In this document: positions 1-12,700 of the stretch, one piece after another
Layout: each line of letters begins with the position of its first letter
Position numbering within the stretch: the first letter of the stretch is position 1
NCBI GenBank assembly: GCA_963930655.1
Contig: OZ005603.1
Span: 10,005,001-10,069,000 of the forward strand
Length of the DNA: 64,000 nt
Reading direction: 5' to 3'
From: Myrica gale
Lineage: Eukaryota; Streptophyta; Magnoliopsida; Fagales; Myricaceae
Position numbers and translations under genes: made by a program
The notes under the pieces: model-generated
The model's database searches: none
Told to the model about the DNA's origin: nothing
What the model saw: only the letters and a program-made list of their open reading frames with translations

Positions 1-3000
1 CTGTTTCTGATAACCACGACTAAGATACTAGACATCAAAAACCTTGAACTCTACTAGTCCGAATAACCCATGACCACCACACAACGGAGGCTCATGACGA
101 CTCTTCAAAATTTCATCTAACCTTTAATGAAACAACAAAGAGAGATGAGGACGTTCCCATCGGTCCCTCTTCTAGATTTTCCCACCTGAATTGTTATCTG
201 AAATGATACAATTTAAAACATCTGTGAGTCGAAAGACTCAGTAAGGAATTATAATTAAAACATGAGCTTTGAAATCATGGTTTGGAAATATGAACTTGAA
301 ATCGTGAGTTTGAAACCATGAACTTATTCTTTGAACTCATAATCTTGAACTTGAAATCATACACTTGCTTTTAAACTTGAAATCATCATGAACTCGATAT
401 CATAATGAACTTAAAATCATAAGCATGCACTTGACTTAAAATCATAAGCATGCGCTTAAACTTGAAATAATTACAAACTTGAACATAATGTAATTCAAGT
501 ACAACTTGAAATATCATGAGCTTTAACTTGAAATAATCACAAACTTGAACTTTAAATATCATGTATACGTATGTAATTCATGCATGATCATGAATCGTGA
601 TGCACGTGTATGCCTCATGATTGCATATGCACATGCACTTGCTCTTGAAAACATCTCTTATACTTATAAAGCTCTTTCTTTTGGAAAATCTTTTCCATTC
701 TTATCCTATGGGCTACTTGAGCTCCATTTACCCCTGGCATCAGGGTTGTACGTTCCCGTTGGAACTGTCCCCTATTTCCCTTGGGGACCTTACATATGGT
801 CGAGCTAGCACACCTTCTCAATGTCCTTCAGTGGCTAGACACGACTCTTGGAGGTTCACACCTTCTTGCAAGCATCCTTCAGTGTGATTGCACATACCTC
901 CTGGACTACCCATCCTTCTTGCAAGCATCCTTCGGTATGGGTGTCTTAGGTGACATCCATCCTTCACGTAAACGTCCTTCGGTATGGATGCACCTTCTTG
1001 ACTTGGTACGGTACCGACCTACTTGGGTTCATTAACTTACTTGAAACTTAACGTAAAGTAGCATAAAAATGGTACTTTCATTTGCATAAAATTTCTCCTT
1101 CTTTCTTATGAGAAAAATAAATGCAAATGCAATTGCTCATGACGTGCTCATGTCATGCTTGATGATGAGTAATCAACTTATCATAAAATGCTTCTCTTTC
1201 TCTTTCCTTCTAGAAAATCATGCAAATGCTCTTGACGGGTCATGCTTGATGACAAATATCTCATAAAACTTCCCTGATCTCATAAAACTTTCATGTTTTC
1301 ATTTACACAAAAACTTCTTTCATGCTTTCATACAAATACGTATACGATGTCATGCTTGTTGAGAAATAACTTGTCATGCTTGGTTATGCTTGTTCATAAA
1401 AACATGCTGTGTATCATTCTAGTTTTGTAAAGCGTAAGTTGCTACTTACTATTTTCACTTACAAACGTAAGCTCCTCTTACCTTCGCTTGCTTGAGTGTT
1501 GAACGTCACGTTACCTACAATTGGATCATACCTTTGTTATTCATAGGTTTACTAAACGTATAGAGAGATCAATACATTATAATCATCCAAGGTATGACTT
1601 AAATCTTTCCATGTCCTAGGCCTTCAATCTAGGATCCACTCAATATCAAGAGATAACTACAAATGTATCCAAACACACTCTCTATTCCAGCTCTGAAATC
1701 TGCTTATGTAAATTCCAGCAATCACAGTAATCTTTTAACGTTCCAACTTCCAACAACCAAAACTCTAATCTCTTCATGACACAACCAACATCCAAGGCTA
1801 ATTTAGCATATCATAACAGCAACCATCATCTCACGTTCCTCAACAAAACTATGATTCCATCTTCATCAAGCTATACTATTGCATTTGCCCATTTCTTTTG
1901 GGCTTTTAAGAAACAAGTAGGGTGTATCATTTGTTCTCTTGAACATCTTTCAGATCTAACCATATATCAAACACTTAGGGCTTGGTGGTTCTCAACAAGA
2001 CTCATATGCATTACATCAACCAATAGATTCGGCCATACATGCTCAAAATAGATCTCAGCCCTCTTTTAGGCTTTTCATCAAACACCTAGGGTGCAGCAAG
2101 CAATCTCTCTCTCTCTCTCTTGAACATATTTCTTATTTTCAGATCTGATCATAACTCTCCATAGTTCCACATACAACCCCTACTACTCTTTAAAGCTCAC
2201 TATTCTTTAAAGCTTACTAGATCTACATTTTCTTCAAATAACACATATGAACACAACACATACAAGGAGAAAACCAAACAAACTTCACAACCAACAACCA
2301 TTAAAGGAAAGAAGAGAAAATGAGAGAAATGAATGATGGCTTGGTCGGCCAAGAAGGGCTGAAATCCCTTACCTTCTTCTCTCTCTTTCTTTCTCTTCTT
2401 CCTTTTCCTTATTCTTTTCTTCTTCTTCTTCTTCTTCTTTCTTTCTCCTTCTTCTTCTTCTTCTTGTTCGGGTGAGCTAGGGCAAAATGATTTGTGGGAA
2501 AGGGGGGGTTGCCTTATACGTAAAGGGCTTGGGGAAAAGACAAGGCTGCCCTCCCTTATTTCCCCCTTTTTCACATGAATTTCACCTCACGTATTTTCAA
2601 TCCGTAAAATTTCGGAATGTAGTTATATGTGTCGACACTATCACTCAAGGTGTCGACACTTACAACACATTTAGTAAGATGTGTCGACACCATCACTCAA
2701 GGTGTCGACACTTCCAACACTTAGCCAAAGTGGGAAAAATGTAAACTCTCGGGTTTCAGTTAGATGTGTCGACACCATCACTCAAGGTGTCGACACTTCC
2801 ATCACTTGGTCAAAATTCACGGGAGTTCTGGAAAAAGGCGAACTCTCGGGTATCGGTCTAATGTGTCGACACTATGACCCAAGGTGTCGACACTTACAAC
2901 ACTTAGTAAAAATTCACTTTGGGCTCCAGAAAAAGGTAAACTTTCGGGTGTTAGTTTAATGTGTCGACACTATGCTCCAATGTGTCGACACTTACCTCAA

Positions 3001-3090
3001 AATCACAAATTCGATCACACATACACTTGCAATAATACGTACTTAAGAGGTCATAAGCAATAACTTGACAGACCTAAAATCGGGGTCTCA
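1..3090 (-). mobile_element. Ty3/gypsy (Tekay/Del-like) LTR, cut by window edge
   Basis: This stretch is a reverse-strand relative of the complete LTR at 40613-44210. Shared blocks include the GACTCAGTAAGG region near 230-245, the repeated 'cttgaaatcatg' runs at 260-540, the block at 690-1050 (matching the reverse complement of 43261-43600) and the splice-like block at 1390-1520. Its 5' terminus is at 3090, where the reverse strand begins TGAGACCCCGATTTTAGG, close to TGTAAGACCTCGATTTC of the other copy. About 130-140 bases of its other end should lie left of position 1, so I cannot tell whether it is a solo LTR or flanks an internal region. No coding domain is visible. A polypyrimidine TTC tract lies at about 2391-2466. 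The family name is inferred from LTR size and termini. Confidence 0.75.
2629..2991. repeat. Ten-copy GTGTCGACAC palindrome array
   Basis: The perfect 10-bp palindrome GTGTCGACAC occurs ten times, starting at 2629, 2650, 2681, 2702, 2766, 2787, 2863, 2884, 2961 and 2982. The copies form five pairs and the offset inside each pair is always 21 bp. The base pairs between the two members vary (atcactcaagg, atgacccaagg, atgctccaat), while the palindromes are invariant. The array lies near the 5' end of the truncated LTR and was not seen in the related LTR at 40613. It may bind a dimeric protein, but that is inference. Confidence 0.9.
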
Positions 3091-3725
3091 GAGTATGGTT
3101 GTGCATAATCGGTGTCAGTGACGGTTATGCTCTCCACCGCCACCGCTATGGACGGTTGTCCAAAAATGGACACCTCCTCCACCACCGTTAAGGGAAGAAA
3201 CCGGCCTCTAATGGTTGCAGTTTCGACGGTGGCAGTAGTGGTTACCGCCACCTACACCGGAGATCACAAAATCACAAAAAAAAAGAGCAAATCCCAAAAA
3301 AAATCACGACAGAGCTAATTGCAACAAATCGCAAAAAAATCTACAAATCCAACAGCAAATCGCAAAAAAAATCACAAACCCAGCAGCAAATTGCAACCAA
3401 ATCACACAAAAATCCCAAATCCAGCGGCAAATCACAACAAAACTGGAGGGAGGGAGGGAGAGAGGGAGACGAAGTTGCTGCAGAAGGGAAGATAGAGCTA
3501 AAAATTGCTTGTAGCCGTTGCTTCATGCAGATGGGGGTGTGGCTGAAGGAGAGCTGCTGACCGGCGACAAAGAGCTGAGTGAAAGCACTGAGAGGGAATG
3601 AGAGAACTGAAGGAGAAAAAGAGGTAGGTAGGGCACTGAAGGACCGAGGGGCGAGGGTTGTGCGAAATGAGAGAGGGGAGTTGAGCCCGTCGAGGGAAAA
3701 AAACCCTAAGCTACTAAGCGGGGAG
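3091..3725. other. Low-complexity non-coding stretch
   Basis: No gene is supported here. Positions 3110-3260 are rich in CCACCG/GGTGGC-type triplets and faintly resemble 50740-51440. Positions 3260-3440 are an imperfect tandem of CAAATCGCAAAAAAA-like units of about 40-50 bp with CAGCAGCAAAT variants. Positions 3440-3475 are a GGGAGGGA run. A long open minus frame here is compositional. Confidence 0.6.
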
Positions 3726-3909
3726 CGGTGAACAACCTTAAAGGATAGGGTGAAGACAACAATGAGATTGAAAAATATAGGACTCACCCGTGATGTAAAA
3801 ACCTTGGCCCATAACTGGCCCACCACCAGTACCGGTGAACAGCCCTAAAGAATAGGGCGAAGAAAACAGTGAGACTGAAGGATATAGGACTCACCCGTGA
3901 TGTAAAAAC
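3726..3909 (+). repeat. Diverged tandem duplication, about 107-bp unit
   Basis: A unit beginning CGGTGAACA and ending near GGACTCACCCGTGATGTAAAAAC occurs at about 3726-3832 and again from 3833. The second copy was then interrupted by the element at 3910-4230, so its continuation (CTTGTCCCAC) is found at 4239. The copies differ by scattered substitutions. Confidence 0.75.
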
Positions 3910-4230
3910 TAGGGCTGCACAACCGGACCAGATTTCCGGTTGTGCTTATATGGAGGACTGGATCGGTTTCATTTAAAAAAAAAAAATTGTTTTAGGTTAA
4001 TTTCGAAGGGGGAAAGACAATAAAAATGTAGAGTTTTAGTTTAGGTTAAAACTAAACTTTTAAAGTTTGTAATTTGTATTAAAAAAAATATAAAAAATAT
4101 TTTTTTTTTGTTTGTCAAAAAATATGGACTAGACCGGACCAGATTTAAATAAACAAGATCGGACCGGACCTCAAATTCGGTCCGATTTTGTGGTCCGATC
4201 CTGTCTGCTGTCCGGTTTTGTTTGACCCTA
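3910..4230. mobile_element. hAT-like non-autonomous element A
   Basis: The 321-bp element starts TAGGGCTGCACAAC and ends TTTGACCCTA, giving short inverted termini of the TAGGG type. It is flanked by a perfect 8-bp direct repeat, GTAAAAAC, at 3902-3909 and 4231-4238, as expected for hAT superfamily insertion. The interior carries CCGGACC/GGTCCG motifs and AT-rich filler and no transposase. It resembles the elements at 14057 and 15453. Confidence 0.88.
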
Positions 4231-4294
4231 GTAAAAACCTTGTCCCACGAGGGGCATTAAGGTCATAAGTAGATCACAACACCTGCATTGCATT

Positions 4295-4303
4295 CTATAT
4301 ATA
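4295..4303 (+). promoter_or_regulatory. Candidate TATA box of OPT3
   Basis: CTATATATA lies about 220 bases upstream of the OPT3 start codon. The spacing allows a 5' leader of roughly 190 bases. Function is inferred from position and sequence only. Confidence 0.55.
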
Positions 4304-4517
4304 ACCAACAACCTCACCTAGTCACATATGAAGCAAATACCGAACTTTGCTTCAGATCTTGTTCTCAGTTTCCTGTGTACAATCCCCCCAAAGTTGATAA
4401 ATAGTGACAGAGAAAGGCACTTGAGTGAGTTGCGAAGTTTGTGTCTGTGAGTATTTATGTGTCTCTTTGCTTCTCTGTTTCTGTCGTGTTCTACAGAGCT
4501 AGCTTTTAACTCCACTA

Positions 4518-7500
4518 ATGGCGTCCAAGAACCTTACGGACGGTCCAGAAAAGGCAAACGGGGATTTTGCTGACTCTGAGGATAGGTGTCCGGTGGAGGA
4601 GGTAGCCGTAGTGGTGCCGGAGACCGATGACCCATCACTGCCGGTCATGACTTTCCGGGCTTGGTTTCTGGGCTTGGGCACATGCATCCTCCTCATCTTC
4701 CTGAACACCTTCTTCACGTATCGTACGCAGCCGCTGACCATCTCGGCCATCCTCATGCAAATTGCGGCCCTGCCCATTGGGAGGTTCATGGCCTCTACGC
4801 TGCCCAGGAGGGAGTACAGTCTATTGGGGTGGAGGTTCAGCTTGAACCCTGGGCCTTTCAACATAAAGGAGCATGTCATCATCACCGTCTTCGCCAATTG
4901 TGGTGTCTCTTATGGTGGGGGCGATGCCTACTCCATCGGTGCCATTACAGTCATGAAGGCTTATTACAAGCAGAGCTTGAGTTTTCTTTGTGCTCTCCTC
5001 ATCGTATTGACGACTCAGGTTTCATTTTCGTAAAACAATTTCCAGGATTCGTAATTTTCGCCTGTGGTATTGGAAAAGCTGCTTCCACTTCCATTATTTT
5101 ATCGCCATTTCTTTTCTTTGTTTTTATTCTCATCAATGAAAGGTTGGGTTTCAAGTTTCAACTAACTGAAGGGTCAGTAAAAGGCAACTGGCCCGAATTT
5201 CTTAAAAAATATTATTTATTCATTTCCATTACTTGTCAGAAAATTAACATGTCATCCCACCCCTCGGGGTTTTTTTTAACAAAAAAAAAAAACCGGTGTT
5301 TGGGTGTTAATTTGATTTGTTCATTTACTGACATGCAGATTTTGGGGTATGGATGGGCTGGAATGCTTAGGAGATACCTGGTTGATCCTGTTGAGATGTG
5401 GTGGCCTTCGAACCTTGCTCAGGTTTCTCTGTTTAGGTCTGTTTTCCTCTGCTCTATTTTACTTTGAAATGCAAGGGGGCAGGGGGGAAAATAGCTATTA
5501 TGATAGGGTACTGAACCCTCCACTCAACTTTTCGTAACTGGGTATCATAGGCCACACTTTTGGTCAGGTGAAAGCAACATGGAACAGAATAACAAATGTT
5601 TTTCCACCTTGAATGGTTATAATGCTTTGAATTAGTACGTTCAAACATTTGGAATATAGAGTAGATATGTTGGAACTGTCCTACTTTCATCTCTTTAGAT
5701 CTTGAGGGAGAAAGTTAAGTTTCTCATGTCCCTACGTCATAATGAAGCGTTCAGTAGTGGCTGAGAATTTGTTTCATACTCTGTCTCGCCCGTTGGGTTA
5801 GATTCCCTTCAATTAGACAAAGCATACCACTTCTTATAAGGAAAAGAAGGTAAGGTTGACGTTGAATTGTTGTAAAAGAGAATCTGCATAGGAACAAACC
5901 AAAAGTAGATCTTGTTAAAAGGCCTCGTACATCAGCATAAAGCACATGATCTGAACATGTTCTACGATTGACTGTTCGTTAATTTTTTCTTAAAGTTTTA
6001 GATTGATCGACTCGGTTACTATGTTGATGCAGAGCACTACATGAAAGGGAGCCAAAAAACCAAGGCCTTACCCGTATGCGATTTTTCCTCATTGCCATGG
6101 CTGCGAGCTTTGCCTACTATGCACTCCCCGGATATCTGTTTCCCATTTTGACATTTTTCTCATGGGTCTGCTGGGCGTGGCCCCGCAGTATCACAGCTCA
6201 GCAAGTTGGGTCTGGTTACCATGGACTCGGGGTTGGTGCGTTCACTCTTGACTGGGCAGGGATATCTGCTTATCATGGCAGCCCACTTGTGACACCCTGG
6301 TCTTCCATTCTCAATGTCGGCATCGGATTTATTATGTTCATCTATATAATTGTCCCTCTGTGTTACTGGAAGTTTAACACTTTTGATGCCCGGAAATTCC
6401 CCATATTTTCCAATCAGCTATTCACTCACGCTGGGCACAAATACAATACCACACAGATATTGACTCCGCAATATGATCTTAATATTGCTGCTTATGATAG
6501 TTATGGGAAACTCTATCTCAGTCCTCTGTTTGCCCTATCTATTGGATCCGGATTTGCTAGATTTACAGCTACACTAACTCATGTGGCGCTATTTCATGGC
6601 AGGTGGGCTGCTTTTTGCTTTGCTTATACATACTACATACTCAATGAGTCAATTGAACATTACATTCGATGGTTGCCCTTAATTTCGACAAAAAATTGCA
6701 GTATCATACATTTTTTGGCCTTGCATTTCTGATATACTTGCTACAAAGTACTAATTGATCTAAGAGAGAGATCACAATGCTCTGACTACTTTCATGTTTG
6801 GACCACGGGACAAATGATGGTTTGGGATCCTTATATTCTGAAAATTTGGGAAATGACTCCTCTTGTTTTGTAATTCTCTCCAAGTTTTTGGAAGAAGCAG
6901 TTTTCTGAGAAAAAAAAGGTCTATGAAGTATCTTGTTTGCCCTATGGCACAGTTCACTCCTTCATTATCCAACATCAAGTGTTCGAGTAACTATAATTAC
7001 ATTTGGTTTCCATTGTCCAGTGATATCTGGAAGCAGAGCAGATCCGCAATTAAGAACGCGAAGTTGGACGTCCATGCGAGATTGATGAAACAGTACAAAC
7101 AAGTGCCTCAATGGTGGTTCCTCGGTTTGTTAATGGGGAGCATAATCCTATCCTTAATAATGTCCTGGGTGTGGAAGAAAGATGTTCAGCTCCCGTGGTG
7201 GGGAATGCTATTTGCCTTTGCCTTGGCTTGGGTTGTTACACTTCCCATTGGAATCATTCAAGCAACTACCAACCAGGTCATTGATGAACTTTCAATATAT
7301 TGCGTTCCTCCTTGTCTCTGTCTTTTGAAAAAAACAAGAACATGATTTTTAATGTAGAGTTAGAAAGCGAAAGGACTTTTAGATTGTATGATGTCGACAT
7401 CACAATGTTCTATGTTCTTGTGACTACTGTGCAGCAACCTGGATACGACATAATAGCTCAATTCATAATTGGCTATGTCCTGCCCGGAAAACCCATTGCG

Positions 7501-8324
7501 AACTTGCTTTTCAAGATTTATGGGAGAACCAGCACAATCCATGCTCTATCTTTCTTATCTGACCTCAAACTTGGCCACTACATGAAAATTCCACCGCGGT
7601 GCATGTACACAGCTCAGGTATCTGGAGCTAAAACTTTCACTTTGATGGCAAATTTTCATTAGAAAACTCGTTTCTGACCTGCCTTTTTCTCTTCTTCTTT
7701 TTTCAGCTGGTGGGAACGCTAGTTACTGGAACGATGAACCTTGCAGTTGCATGGTGGATGTTGGGAAGCATTGATAACATCTGCGATGTTGAAGCACTCC
7801 ATCCTGACAGTCCCTGGACTTGCCCTAAGTTCCGAGTGACCTTTGATGCTTCTGTTATATGGGGTCTGATTGGACCAAGGCGGCTGTTTGGACCTGGAGG
7901 GATGTACCGGAACTTGGTATGGTTGTTCCTCGTTGGAGCTGTCTTGCCAGTTCCTGTTTGGGTATTGAGCAAAATCTATCCTGAGAAGAAATGGATTCCC
8001 TTGATAAATATACCAGTTATATCATATGGTTTTGCTGGAATGCCACCCGCAACTCCCACCAACATAGCTAGTTGGCTTATCACCGGAACCATCTTTAACT
8101 ACTTTGTGTTCAGATACCGCAAAGTCTGGTGGCAGAAATATAACTATGTTCTGTCTGCGGCATTGGATGCCGGTACAGCTTTCATGGGTGTTCTGTTGTT
8201 CTTTGCTCTGCAAAATGAGAACCGAAATGTGAAGTGGTGGGGAACTGCACTCGACCACTGTCCTTTGGCATCATGCCCGACTGCACCGGGCATTGCGGTT
8301 GACGGATGCCCGGTTTTTAAGTAG
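4518..8324 (+). CDS. OPT3: OPT3-type oligopeptide/iron transporter
   Basis: Six exons can be joined: 4518-5018, 5339-5436, 6033-6602, 7021-7276, 7435-7617 and 7707-8324. All have GT..AG borders and compatible phases, giving 2226 nt and 741 aa, normal for the OPT family. The protein has an acidic soluble N-terminus (about residues 1-40), many hydrophobic segments, the NPG motif at residues 110-112 and the family motif KIPPR at about 526-530. The run [14 protein letters not shown] and the Cys-rich C-terminus ([13 protein letters not shown]) match OPT3 as I remember it. Arabidopsis OPT3 is a plasma-membrane carrier that loads iron (and copper) into phloem and affects shoot-to-root iron signalling; the same role is inferred here. 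The start has no competing upstream in-frame ATG. It converges with KINB2, an arrangement I recall from Arabidopsis. No lesion was seen. Confidence 0.93.
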
Positions 8325-9720
8325 TCACACATCCTAAGAAGTCAGGGTATTTGAAGATCGGAAGACATGTTTGAAGGGAGGAAAAAAGAGATTTGGCCCC
8401 GTGTATGGAGGATATTGAATAACCAATTGATTTTGCATTTTTGTACGTGCATGTTTACTCTCATTTATGCCTGATAGAAGGAAATTGATGCATTGCTGGC
8501 CAGAAAGATAACTATTATGAGTAGCTTGATAGTTCCAGATTAGTAATTAAGATGTGTTCATTTGTAATATTTTCCTATTACCTTATTGTAAATTAACCTA
8601 TATATATATATTATAATTTGCCTTTTCCTTTCTTTTAATCTAAAATTTTCATTTATTCTTTTTTTTTAGAAAATAAAATTGTACTTCCGAATTTTGTTCA
8701 AAACCCTCACATATGTCACACCAACACCCGAAAATAAATTTTCATCTATTGGATCCCTCGCTACGATGACGAGGAAAACGATTTCAAACAAAAAAAGTGC
8801 CAGAATTAATAAGAAAAAAAGCAGTAGTTGAGAAGCTTAAAAGTAAACGGGGCAACTTCTCAGGCTCTCTCTGATAGCTGCTTTGTTTGCTGGGGTTCCT
8901 ATCAGAAGGTAAAAAGGGTAGGCCTTGATGGAACTTTATTCTTGCTGAGAACTCTTTCACCTCTAAACGGACAGAACCTTCTATAGGGGCTTGTACTTTA
9001 AGTTGGAGAGTAATTCTAGTTTAGAAAGCAGATGGAGCTTGCTTTTCCAAGGCATCAGTCTAGGAGGGACGTGTTCGAATCAGAAATGGGAAATAGAAGT
9101 CTAGACGGAATCTAATTCCTACAGAGAACCTCTTTCCATTTTATTTTATTTAGAGAACCTCTTTCAACCGTTCGAATTTTTGTAACCTTTTTTGTTGGGC
9201 AGGGATTTTGAGTTGACTAACTCCACATCTCAGCTGCCCAGGCCTGCACTGCGCTTGCAGATAAAAAGTCCGTACACAGGAAAAGTAATTATCCAGCCTC
9301 AAACCCACTACACTTCGAGGATTGGAAAAGAGAGAAGACTTTTAAATGTAAGGAGAAGTGGGTAACCAGCAAAGATTTTCTGTTTGTGTTGCCAAAAGGT
9401 AAAGAGGAAAATATCACTTATATTCCAGCTTTAGCTTCTGAACTCAGAGGAAACAAACCTATACTAATTGAGGAACAACTAACATAAAAAATCGAGTTCG
9501 TCACAGACTCCCGTGTGAGGACGATTGAGCATAGCAAACAGGAAGAACAAGCAAGAAGCTGTTGGATCAATGGTCATCAAGCAATTGCATTAAGTGAAAC
9601 ACAATAGTCAAATTTGATCTGATGCTCCTCCCTGAGTAACCTCTTCAATGACATTACTTCTTATATTAACTACATAAAAGGGATGAAGATTACAAACATT
9701 GACATAAATATAACGTCTGT
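8325..9720. other. OPT3-KINB2 convergent spacer
   Basis: This holds the presumed 3' untranslated regions of both genes. The OPT3 side has AT-rich sequence with TATATATATA near 8600. The middle (about 8700-9400) has no open frame I can support and no transposon ends I could define. Confidence 0.6.
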
Positions 9721-12700
9721 TTACCTCTGCAGCGACTTGTAGAGAACCACTGTCACATACTTGGCTAGAAACCTATGAGTTTTACCGAGTGCTACCACAG
9801 ATGGGTCACTCTTCCCTTTTTGCATGTAAAGATGATTAAGCACAACATGTTGAGGTCTTGACATAGGAGGTGGAATCTCCATATTGGATGCAGGAACATT
9901 TAGTAAAGTCATCTGTAAGTGCGGAGGGACCAATGGAGGCTCCTTTGCAAAATCTTCAGAACCAAGTTGCAAATTGTTATAACTCGAATCTGGGGATTGA
10001 GGAGGTTCAAAACTAGAAATGCTTTCTAAGTCTTCTGGAACGTAATCCTGCACAAAATAAAGAAACAAACACTATTCAGTGAAACTTGAAAACCTGTGCC
10101 CCAAATAAGCCAAGCATTATTCTCCAACATACTTTGACTGATTGAAAGTTGGGGTCTGTCCATTAGAACCCAAAATGGAAGCCGCACTAAGACTCAGATG
10201 ACCAAAATAAAAAATGGATGATGAATACCCAAAGGTATACACACTACCGCCATCATGCCAAACTAAAACGAAGCATCACAGCAGGCATACAACACAGATC
10301 ATTAGTGAGTGGAGAACACTAAAATTGATAGAAACATCGCGCCTGAGATTGAGACTGAATCAGACGTTGCCACAAACTTGATGCAGACAAACAACCAGGA
10401 CGACAATTATCCGGACCGGTTACGATAGCTGAAAAGAAGTTTCGGTTGAGGTGCTTTGACCAATATCAGGTGAACAACTACCCAAGAAAAGTAAATTTCA
10501 GGGCAAATTGCTTCGCCATTGTGCACACCACAGATCTGTTTTCTTAGTGCTTTGGATATTGATAGTCTGAGCTCATCTTGCATCCATTTACCACAAAAGT
10601 AATAGTGGAAAAGATCTCATGGTCAAGAAACTAACGGTTATGTATTTTCGTGCCCACAGAGAGAGAGAAAAAAACAGGTTTTTGTATTTCATGTGGAGCA
10701 TCGGAAGTTAACATTAGTCCATTCAATTCAGCAGCAAAATATAAAGAAAGGAATCACAAGTAAAAGATAGGGCTTTATGTCCTCATGCAATATTATGGAA
10801 CATGAAGGCAAAAAAGAAAAACTGGGTTGAGATAGATGGAAAAAACTTATCCACCTTGATTTATATTTTCATTGAGCTAAGTATCAATGCAAGTTCTCAA
10901 TGCTGTCACTGCCACATTTATCTCGTATACAGGCATAAACCAGAAAAGGGGAGAAGAAAAAAAATATTAACCTGCAAGTCCAAAACATTGCAAGCGTTGC
11001 CTGCTTCGTCTTGGGCACAGGGCAAGTCAGGGGCATATTTCCACTGTCCATCTACAATAAACCTATACTGGTAAACACCAGATGGCAGAACTTTCATTAT
11101 TGTGAAGTCTTGTCCTGATCTCTGCAGGGGCATTCTGATCAACAAGGTAAAAGGACATTAGGTGTTTACAAAGTAGATTATGAAGTGCAAGTAGAACTTC
11201 GAGAATGAAGGAGCAGTGAGTTTCTGGAACCTTGTCCTCCAATTGTCCCACGATCCCTCCACAGCAACTTCATTGCCATCATAGCTCCATGTAATCATTG
11301 TCGGAATTCCTTGCTCACTACACATGTCTTCATACCCCGAAGCATTTTGCATCCACGAATGGCTTGAACACATCTCATCAGGTCTTTGTAATGGAACCAC
11401 GGGAACCTGGAAAGAGAACAACAAATAAAATACAGGAGAGGTTATACCTTAATAGAACTCCAAGTAGGAATACTGACCACTGATCAGAATTTACAAAAGG
11501 TGTGTATATGTCCAGGTAACAGCAACATATTTTACGCTAAAGCTAAAGCATGTATGCTTTAGGCTGTCCTTTTGTGGAATTTCCGGATTTTCGGGCATGT
11601 TTGTTTTGAGAAAATTTTCAGGATGCTAAGTATGGTGTGAATATTTAGGTGATGTTTGAGCTTTATTGGCATGTGTGTAGAAGGTGTTGACTTGTATTGA
11701 TGTGTGTAAAAAAGGTAATAATAAGTTGTATTGGTATTCGTGTAGGAGTAATGTTGAAATTGTAATATTAGAAAGTTGGATGCAAATCCTAGAAAAATCC
11801 AGGAAACAAACATGCCCCGTTTTTTAGCGTGTATGCTTTAGCTGTTGTCAGTATAGTTTCTTGTACTGTCAACTTTTTTTTTCTTTAATAAGATTGACTT
11901 ACTTATAAAAAAAAACTAAAGCATGTAATATAGAAAACATGCATGAATTTGCATGGGAAAATTCAATGGTCTTCACAATATTTCCCCAGGGACCTCAGAT
12001 AAAATTCAAGGGATAAAAATGGAAGAACCATGAGTTTTACGATGTTGCTAATGAATATTACATCATCTACCAGGTAAGTGGATCGAATCAGCTAGTTACT
12101 TCTTTTATACATCCAAATCAAAATTCAGCACTCGGTGTTATTTTTTGCATCTAAGGCTGTTGCTCGTATGCCTTCTCAGAATAGATTATACATCAAGATT
12201 CATCGCTGTCTGACCTAAAGTACAAGCTCATCACAGAAACCATATTGTAAATGCTAAGACTAACGTAGAAGCACACTGCAAGATATAACAGATATTAACT
12301 TTTTATCCGTCAAAAAAACAAGCAGATACGAACTTATCGGAAAAAAAAACAAGCAGATACGGGAAAAAAGATATCACTAGGCTTCGAAATAGCAGTATTC
12401 ATTTTGGACTTGAATCGAACATGTAGTGAGTCGCCCAGTTAAGCACTGGACACAACAGTGAGAAGGTGAGTTTTTTTTTCCTCTAAAACAAAGACTTCTA
12501 CTTCACTTCTGCTGAATAATCCCCCACTACCCATGAAACCTTTTCAACACCATTTTAACCAATTGTTCACATTCACTTTCGCCCAATACTGGCATAAATC
12601 ACTGATTCATAGAACCCCGCATGTAAAAAAACTCAATTTGGCAATAACGGCAAATCAAATCTAAAATCCCCTACCCAAACTTGCAACAATTAACACATGC

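Noticed and set aside
1776..2051. 91-codon plus-strand frame
   Set aside because: It lies inside the LTR, has no homology I recognise and no splice or promoter context.
3341..3826. 161-codon open frame on the minus strand
   Set aside because: It is driven by CAA/TTG-rich tandem repeats and a diverged duplication, with no domain and no conserved motif.
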